From the NCBI GenBank assembly GCA_000402775.1, contig AQSC01000024.1:1-13443 (forward strand): 13,443 nucleotides of DNA, in the 5' to 3' direction. The position numbers were made by a program, and so were the translations under genes. Below are positions 7,701-11,726 of the stretch, in pieces. The stretch is from Euryarchaeota archaeon SCGC AAA252-I15 (GTDB lineage: Archaea > Altiarchaeota > Altiarchaeia > IMC4 > SCGC-AAA252-I15). Each line of letters opens with the position of its first letter. Positions within the stretch are counted from its first letter, which is position 1. Below the pieces are notes generated by a model. The model did no database searches and was not told the DNA's origin. It saw only the letters and a list, made by a program, of their open reading frames with translations.

Positions 7701-8234
7701 TGTTAACACACCCAGAGAAAAAAAAATCCAGGATAATTCAGGTTTTTTATTATATGCGAAGAGCAAGGTAAGTATTGTAAAAAGTCCTGCAACTGCCCCC
7801 CATTTCCCCCAATAGGCAGACAAGTAGATTACTCCGGGATTGAGCAGATACAATCCCGCACCGATTATCGCCAGGTTATAGCCTTGATTCTTTTTTAAAT
7901 ATAAAAGGAGTATTAATCCGATTATCATATCTGCCAAAACTCCCGGCAGTTTTAGAAAATATATTATGTTGGTTTCCTCGGGAAAGAGGTTTTTTAATGC
8001 CACATTACCCCCCATGAGAATAGTCCAAAGCGGTGGGAACCTTAGGTCAGTTTTTTCATAAATTTTTAGTATTCCGTGCTGGTCAATCGCATTAAACCAC
8101 CTCTTATGGAAGGCCATATCCGTTCCGTGTCCGGGAGTTGGTAGGAAATAAAGGCGTATTAAACATGCGGTTGAGAAGAGGATAAGGATTAGTATAGCCT
8201 TTTTTTTACATAATTTTTCACCAGAAACAGACAT
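4716..8234 (-). CDS. Giant fusion: membrane glycosyltransferase - NPCBM domain - GT39/PMT-like glycosyltransferase (1172 aa)
   Basis: The protein joins two multi-pass GT-C enzymes through a carbohydrate-binding domain. Residues ~10-430 form the first membrane module, with an acidic first loop (PGHGTDMAFHKRW) and LPTRIYDRYLF, like Gpi18-type mannosyltransferases (COG5542). After another membrane segment, ~455-595 are an NPCBM domain (PF08305 type): FCRGLGTHSHSEIVYDL, FVGVDDEVQYGSV and GDHANWADAKL. The second module, ~610-1172, has the PMT-type loop YDEPGHIGGGYAY near 667, EHPPLVRS, further membrane helices, and SDLDWGQDML near 1085. GT-C enzymes use polyprenyl-phosphate sugars on the outer face, so NPCBM would sit outside and may hold the acceptor glycan. 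A TATA box (TTTATATG, minus strand) lies about 25 nt upstream of ATG 8234. The last 25 codons of NPCBM are almost identical in DNA to the fragment at 11502-11578. The single frame is open throughout, so the fusion looks genuine. Confidence 0.87.
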   Translation of the reverse strand: MSVSGEKLCKKKAILILILFSTACLIRLYFLPTPGHGTDMAFHKRWFNAIDQHGILKIYEKTDLRFPPLWTILMGGNVALKNLFPEETNIIYFLKLPGVLADMIIGLILLLYLKKNQGYNLAIIGAGLYLLNPGVIYLSAYWGKWGAVAGLFTILTLLFAYNKKPELSWIFFSLGVLTKLQVLVIGPLLLVNTLRFNHPKKVVYSLILSLLTFMIVLSPFLISGQGEEIYFWVWEKSLNIRPIATGNAYNTWRLITIVKGIDIDDTNWFLGLNDQDIVYNSLLFGPIDYHKVGVGLFSIAYLLTLIYLFSAKSRKSIFLAAFFIEFSFFMLPTRIYDRYLFYALSVAALIITSNRKVFSCYLVLSVTYFLNLVHVLSSDYGYWGAHLFAGIDNEVLILCLVNLAAFIYASHYMTQLAWSNTRPYLENHLTRKALIIIIVFISLMFAPNPNFCNSEEGVLYLSDLLPVSARQGWGVLTYAGSVGDNSLFINGEYFCRGLGTHSHSEIVYDLRGLKASRFVSFVGVDDEVQYGSVVFQVYGDGKLLAETRLLKKGMGPDSIIASVENVSELKLVVTDGGDRGGYGDHANWADAKLVGPEYLVKAKTDMGSGNLIASRIIVLLPLIFLFNIFHTILYKLNLDGKKIIAILLLLSLLVFQCVLSMGYKNPTYDEPGHIGGGYAYIAEGEFRLGGLSSMEHPPLVRSIGAFPLLFIDGLKFSRDSVDWYKTSHWTLGNRLLYGDYEKTGQAIFLTRLAIILLSVLLAAYVFTWATKLFGFKAGFFSLFLYVLNPNILAHSQLVTTDLGGTCFMFIAVYYLWVNARNPSALNLFLSQLSFGLALVSKISALMLVPVYLIMVFAYSIKESSSTKNFLKKYVSRILILIVSALLVINLAYGLQGTLRPLKSYQLLSPIGRILQVTPLNDILVPLPYAYVLGMDYGMYHSARGHPTFFLGKVMGSGFWFYYPLVFLIKNPIPLLLFLLIATIQHFRKKTNILDILFIVIPVFVYFIILSQGNVNIGLRHALPTFPLLFVYASRIVSELDRRILYTLCIIYIYSSLSIYPHYISYFNAFAGGADKGYRFVVVSDLDWGQDMLGLAGYVNENNITNLYYSKYNTADPGYYGLSYKPLECGEQSGVIAIHVANLLRDTECNGWLLNQTPYKKIGYSIFLYNITG
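6457..6518 (-). repeat. Direct repeat copy 1 (NPCBM C-terminal coding DNA), 62 bp exact
   Basis: The plus-strand sequence starting AGTTTCGCGTCTGCCCAGTT is identical over 62 bp to 11502-11563. After one mismatch a further 14 bp match (6520-6533 and 11565-11578), so 76 of 77 positions agree. Both copies code on the minus strand for the NPCBM end, through DHANWADAKL. Flanking NPCBM codons differ much more. Synonymous positions are also identical, which points to recent duplication or gene conversion rather than protein-level selection alone. Confidence 0.95.
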
Positions 8235-8278
8235 AAAGTAAAAATAGTATTTAGCATATAAATTAGAATAGATAGCTT
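8235..8278. promoter_or_regulatory. Divergent promoter region between the giant GT fusion and the second glycan operon
   Basis: This 44-bp AT-rich gap separates two divergent ATGs (8234 minus, 8279 plus). On the minus strand TTTATATG, around 8256-8263, is centred 24-26 nt upstream of the fusion gene's ATG, fitting a leaderless archaeal transcript. For the plus strand the best-placed element is the weaker ATAGTATTTAG (8243-8254), about 26-30 nt before ATG 8279. The strong CATATAAA is too close to the plus ATG to serve it well. No Shine-Dalgarno sequence is evident for either gene. Confidence 0.5.
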
Positions 8279-9025
8279 ATGTCATTGCCGAACATAACGG
8301 TTCTGCTTCCCGCTTATGACGAAGAGGGAAACATCGGAAAATTAATACCCCGCATAAATAAAACCTTAGTGGAGAATAAGCTTTCATACAATATTCTAGT
8401 AGTAGATGACGGGTCGACAGACAAGACTGGTGAAATTCTTGAGAAACTCTCAACTGAATTCCCGTTGAGTATCGCAAGGCATGCAAGAAACAGGGGGCTT
8501 GGTACGGCATTAAAGACAGGATTTAACGAGATTTTGTCAAAAAAGAGCAGCACTGACGTGATAGTTGTTATGGACTCTGATAATACCCATGATCCGAATT
8601 CAATAATAGAAATGCTCAAGGGAATATGGGGAGGCAACGACGTTGTAATAGCTTCCCGTTACAAATCAGGAAGCAGGGTTTCAGGAGTCCCCAAAATCAG
8701 AAGACTCGCCAGCAAAGTCTTAAGTTTAATAATGAAAAGATTATTTCCAGTAAATAACGTTTATGACTACACTTCAGGTTACAGGGCATATACTATCAAG
8801 AGCATTGAAAAACTAAAGGAATTTAAAGGTGAAAAATTCCTCATGTCTACTGGATTCGTAGTGATGGTTGAATTACTAATAAATTTATCCGAAATTGGGT
8901 GTGCTTTTTCCGAGGCCCCCATAAAACTTGAATACGGAGAAAAAAAAGGGAAAAGCAAGATTAAGTTCTTTTCAACCGTTTTAGAATATCTAAAGTTCAT
9001 CAACTCAAGACGTAAATCCATATAA
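8279..9025 (+). CDS. GT2 glycosyltransferase, dolichyl-phosphate mannose synthase-like
   Basis: The 248-residue enzyme probably transfers a sugar from a nucleotide donor to dolichyl or another polyprenyl phosphate at the cytoplasmic face. The GT-A fold is clear: ITVLLPAYDEEGNIGKL near the start, VVDDGSTDKT with D43/D44, RNRGLGTALKTGF at about 70-82, and the metal-binding region MDSDNTHDP at 98-106, typical of DPM1. YDYTSGYRAYT and a conserved basic stretch near KKGKSKIKF follow. Unlike the GT2 at 2319 it has no C-terminal membrane helices, so it resembles soluble or peripheral DPM1. It opens a plus-strand operon; its TAA is directly followed by the ATG of wecB with no spacing. The product could supply the GT-C enzymes nearby, but the sugar is unknown. 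Confidence 0.87.
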   Translation: MSLPNITVLLPAYDEEGNIGKLIPRINKTLVENKLSYNILVVDDGSTDKTGEILEKLSTEFPLSIARHARNRGLGTALKTGFNEILSKKSSTDVIVVMDSDNTHDPNSIIEMLKGIWGGNDVVIASRYKSGSRVSGVPKIRRLASKVLSLIMKRLFPVNNVYDYTSGYRAYTIKSIEKLKEFKGEKFLMSTGFVVMVELLINLSEIGCAFSEAPIKLEYGEKKGKSKIKFFSTVLEYLKFINSRRKSI

Positions 9026-10102
9026 ATGAAAACATGTGTGATACTGGGTACTCGGCCGGAGATAATTAAACTCTCTCCAGTAATCCAAGCACTAGAAAAA
9101 GATAATTTAGAGTACGATATTTTGCATACTGGTCAACATTATTCGGAAAGACTTGATAAAATATTTTTCAAGGAACTTGGATTGAGAGATCCTGATATGA
9201 ACCTTAAAACAGGTTCAGGTTCCCACGCTACCGAAACTGCAAGGATGCTTTTAGGTATTGAAAAGGCATTGATTAGACTAAAACCGGATACTGTCCTAGT
9301 TGAAGGAGATACAAATACAGTACTTTCAGGGGCGCTTGCTGCTGCTAAGCTTAATACCCCAATAGTTCACGTTGAAGCGGGACTGAGGTCATATGATATG
9401 AATATGCCTGAAGAGATAAATAGAGTCCTTACAGATCACATGTCAACCATCCATTTCCCCCCCACTAGAGAGGCAGAGGAAAATCTTTTCTCAGAAGGGA
9501 TATTCGGGGAAAATGTTCACGTTACAGGAAATACTATAGTGGATGCATTAACTCAAAATAAGAAAAATATTGACAACTCCGCCATCATTGAAGAATTAAA
9601 CTTAACTAAAAATGATTATTTCGTGTTAACAATACACCGACAGGAAAACGTAGATAATTTGAAAAGAATCAGGGCTATATTAGAGGGTGTTATGGCAGTG
9701 AAAAAACAATACGGTAAACGTGTGGTTTTCCCGATTCATCCCCGCACAAACAAGATGCTAAATTCTTCCAAATTGAATTCCAATGCCTTGGACTTAATCG
9801 AGCCTCTTGGATTCTTTGATTTTGTAAGACTTGTGAAGGACTCTAAACTTGTTTATACAGACTCTGGGGGAGTTCAGGAAGAAGCATGTATAGTAAGCAC
9901 ACCTTGTGTTACTTTAAGAGATAACACTGAGAGGCCGGAAACGATAAATGTCGGATCTAATATCCTGTGCCAAGCAAACGCAGAAGACCTATTGAAAAAG
10001 ACTAGTAAGATGATTGGAAACTCATCATGGAGCCAACCATTCGGAGATGGGAAAGCGGGTGAAAAGATTATCAAGCTGACTTCAGATTACTTCAAGGAAT
10101 AG
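9026..10102 (+). CDS. wecB: UDP-N-acetylglucosamine 2-epimerase (non-hydrolysing)
   Basis: WecB interconverts UDP-GlcNAc and UDP-ManNAc in the cytoplasm, the first step towards ManNAc or ManNAcA residues in surface glycans. The 358-residue protein has the usual family length and all main motifs in order: GTRPEIIKLSPV at 8-19, HTGQHYSERLD, VEGDTNTVLSGALAA from 92 (D95), VHVEAGLRSYD with E117, PEEINR at 128-133, TIHRQENVDN with H204, TDSGGVQEEA, and RDNTERPET near the end. Catalytic acids and the UDP-binding region appear intact. It starts directly after the stop of the GT2 gene, and a methyltransferase follows after 9 nt. No wecC-like dehydrogenase is in the window, so whether ManNAc is oxidised to ManNAcA cannot be told. 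Confidence 0.95.
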   Translation: MKTCVILGTRPEIIKLSPVIQALEKDNLEYDILHTGQHYSERLDKIFFKELGLRDPDMNLKTGSGSHATETARMLLGIEKALIRLKPDTVLVEGDTNTVLSGALAAAKLNTPIVHVEAGLRSYDMNMPEEINRVLTDHMSTIHFPPTREAEENLFSEGIFGENVHVTGNTIVDALTQNKKNIDNSAIIEELNLTKNDYFVLTIHRQENVDNLKRIRAILEGVMAVKKQYGKRVVFPIHPRTNKMLNSSKLNSNALDLIEPLGFFDFVRLVKDSKLVYTDSGGVQEEACIVSTPCVTLRDNTERPETINVGSNILCQANAEDLLKKTSKMIGNSSWSQPFGDGKAGEKIIKLTSDYFKE

Positions 10103-10111
10103 AGGGTTAAC

Positions 10112-10822
10112 ATGGCTGGTGAAAGTGTTTGGGATAGATACTTTGAAAAAAAAGGGTACGTATCAGATTACGATGAAAGATACTTTAACTTTGTGAAAAG
10201 CTCCAGAAATTTACCGAAAAAATCCAAAGTCCTTGAGGCGGGGTGTGGTAGTGGGAGGACTCTAATAAATTTTAAGGATTCATTCGTCGTGGCATTGGAC
10301 ATAAATAAAACCGCCTTAATTAAAGCAAGACACAACCTTATCGAACAAAGTCACGGCCTGGTTTTAGGAGACATTCAAAATCTACCTTTCAAAGGAAATA
10401 AATTTACATTAGTCTATAATTCAGGAGTAATAGAGCATTTTAAATACCCTAAAGACTTTAAAGCGGTAAGTGAGATGACTAGAGTTTTAAAAAATCGCGG
10501 GAGATTGATTATCATTGTTCCGAACAGCCTTTGCTTGTGGTATGTTTTCGGAAAGAAAATCGCGCAAATCCTCGGAAAATGGAGATATGGTTATGAAGGA
10601 TCATATAATCCTCATAGGCTAAACAAGTTAGTTCGGAAGGCAGGATTAAAAGATGTTTCGAATACTGGGCTGTTGCTTTTTCCGCCATCAAACAACGGTT
10701 TTAATCAGATTTACCCGAAAACATTCTCTAAAATATTTAAGAAAATTGAAAAAGTTCTAGGTAGGTTTAACGCATATTTTGCATACGCATTAGTCGTAAC
10801 TGGCAGAAAATACTCCTTCTAA
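10112..10822 (+). CDS. Class I SAM-dependent methyltransferase
   Basis: The 236-residue protein has a Rossmann methyltransferase core. Motif I is VLEAGCGSGRTL at 40-51, the acidic end of strand 2 is VALDINKTAL, motif II-like GDIQNLPF follows, then YNSGVIEHFKYP, a variant of the post-II IEH motif, and NRGRLIIIVPN. The C-terminal part has LWYVFGKKIAQILGKW and a basic tail, suggesting membrane or lipid-linked substrate contact. It is the last gene of the operon after wecB, so methylation of a sugar or lipid carrier is plausible but not shown. GAGGG lies 5 nt before the ATG and may act as a weak Shine-Dalgarno. Its stop is two bases from the stop of the convergent methyltransferase. Confidence 0.85.
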   Translation: MAGESVWDRYFEKKGYVSDYDERYFNFVKSSRNLPKKSKVLEAGCGSGRTLINFKDSFVVALDINKTALIKARHNLIEQSHGLVLGDIQNLPFKGNKFTLVYNSGVIEHFKYPKDFKAVSEMTRVLKNRGRLIIIVPNSLCLWYVFGKKIAQILGKWRYGYEGSYNPHRLNKLVRKAGLKDVSNTGLLLFPPSNNGFNQIYPKTFSKIFKKIEKVLGRFNAYFAYALVVTGRKYSF

Positions 10823-10824
10823 AT

Positions 10825-11487
10825 TCAAATCTTGGTGCAGAGGCAAACATAATCGGTTGCATAAAACCTTGATGGAACCGCTAATACCTCATTGAAAACG
10901 AATAAACCTTTAAGATACTCCTCTAAAACATTCAAGTCAAAATCAATCAAGTGACCGGGTGTTCTCTTTGGAGATAAACGACCCAGGAAAAGCTTACCAA
11001 GTCCAAAGGAATTTGCCGCTTCCTTAAGCCGCAACACTTTTTTCTCGTCGGGGATTCCAACAACAAGTTTTCCTTCTTCGCGCAAAACCCTGTGTATTTC
11101 AGATACAATTGACTGGGGAGTTAGCATGTGCTCTAAGACGTGCACGCAAACAACAAGATCGAATGAGTTCGATTTAAGTGGAATATTTATGGCATCACCG
11201 TTTAAAAGAATGCTCCTAACCGTTCTTTCACTCGCGTCTGAAATTGCCTTTCTGACTATGTCCAGCCCAATGATAGTTCCTAATTTTTTCCTCTCAAGCT
11301 CATGAAGCAGGAATCCATCTCCACATCCAACTTCAAGGATTTTTAATGCTCCCGTCTTTTCGGCTAGTTTGGCTGAAATCCCGGTACGCTTATTTTGTAC
11401 GTACCTAATAAATGGGTTGGGATGACGATGGCATAGTATCGGCGGGTAATCCTTATAGATGTCTTCCTGAAATTTCCTATAATCCAT
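10825..11487 (-). CDS. Class I SAM-dependent methyltransferase (second, minus strand)
   Basis: The 220-residue protein carries motif I, ILEVGCGDGFLL, at 50-61, then IIGLDIVRKAI, GDAINIPLKSNSFDLVVC, the post-II motif VHVLEHML, and REEGKLVVGIP, all standard for Methyltransf_11-type enzymes. The N-terminal ~45 residues include CHRHPNPFIRYVQNKR, seen in some glycan- or lipid-linked methyltransferases. It is not close in sequence to the plus-strand methyltransferase at 10112. On the minus strand its ATG lies one base after the TAA of the headless NPCBM fragment (11491-11489), so the fragment's intact ancestor probably preceded it in an operon. In the present arrangement I see no clear promoter of its own, so expression may depend on the orientation of the DNA upstream. 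Confidence 0.85.
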   Translation of the reverse strand: MDYRKFQEDIYKDYPPILCHRHPNPFIRYVQNKRTGISAKLAEKTGALKILEVGCGDGFLLHELERKKLGTIIGLDIVRKAISDASERTVRSILLNGDAINIPLKSNSFDLVVCVHVLEHMLTPQSIVSEIHRVLREEGKLVVGIPDEKKVLRLKEAANSFGLGKLFLGRLSPKRTPGHLIDFDLNVLEEYLKGLFVFNEVLAVPSRFYATDYVCLCTKI

Positions 11488-11501
11488 TTTAAGTCTTTAT
11501 T

Positions 11502-11563
11502 AGTTTCGCGTCTGCCCAGTTGGCGTGGTCTCCGTATCCTCCGCGGTCGCCGCCGTCTGTTAC
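11502..11563 (-). repeat. Direct repeat copy 2 of the NPCBM C-terminal DNA
   Basis: Identical over 62 bp to 6457-6518 and in the same orientation, followed by one mismatch (11564) and 14 more matches to 11578. The two copies lie about 5 kb apart and flank the divergent promoter, the GT2, wecB and both methyltransferases. Confidence 0.95.
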
Positions 11564-11571
11564 AACCAGCT

Positions 11572-11666
11572 TAAGCTCACTGACTCCTTCGACGGACACG
11601 TCCACTTCCTCGGGCCCATCAGCCTTACGCATTAGCTTGCTTTCAAACAAACGGACGCTATCACCC
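11572..11666 (-). repeat. Inverted repeat, left arm (95 bp exact)
   Basis: The reverse complement of this stretch begins GGGTGATAGCGTCCGTTTGT and equals 13349-13443 base for base. The match ends at 11666 on one side. On the other side it is limited only by the end of the window, so the true repeat may be longer. Both arms code for the same part of an NPCBM domain. Confidence 0.97.
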
Positions 11667-11726
11667 AATACTATACTGCAATATGGCTTTCCTCTGGTGA
11701 TAATATTATTTTACTGGAAAGAAACG
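11667..11726 (+). promoter_or_regulatory. Probable promoter of the second membrane glycosyltransferase
   Basis: These 60 bp lie between the inverted-repeat arm and ATG 11727. An AT-rich element, ATAATATTATTTT (11700-11712), is centred about 22 nt upstream of the ATG, close to the archaeal TATA spacing for a leaderless transcript. No good Shine-Dalgarno is seen. If the segment inverts, this promoter would travel with its gene. Confidence 0.45.

Larger units (their letters stand above)
11489..11666 (-). pseudogene. Headless NPCBM-domain fragment (C-terminal ~58 residues)
   Basis: On the minus strand the frame GDSVRLFESKLMRKADG continues through VEGVSELKLVVTDGG and GDHANWADAKL, ending IKT and TAA at 11491-11489. 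This is the last third of an NPCBM domain, with no start codon or N-terminal part in place. Upstream in the same frame the match to NPCBM fades at 11667, and a stop occurs about 50 nt further. Positions 11572-11666 are an exact inverted copy of 13349-13443, and 11502-11578 nearly match the giant fusion gene. Unlike the fusion gene, which runs into a second enzyme, this copy ends directly after NPCBM. The natural reading is the 3' end of a glycosyltransferase-NPCBM gene whose front has been flipped away. Confidence 0.82.
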
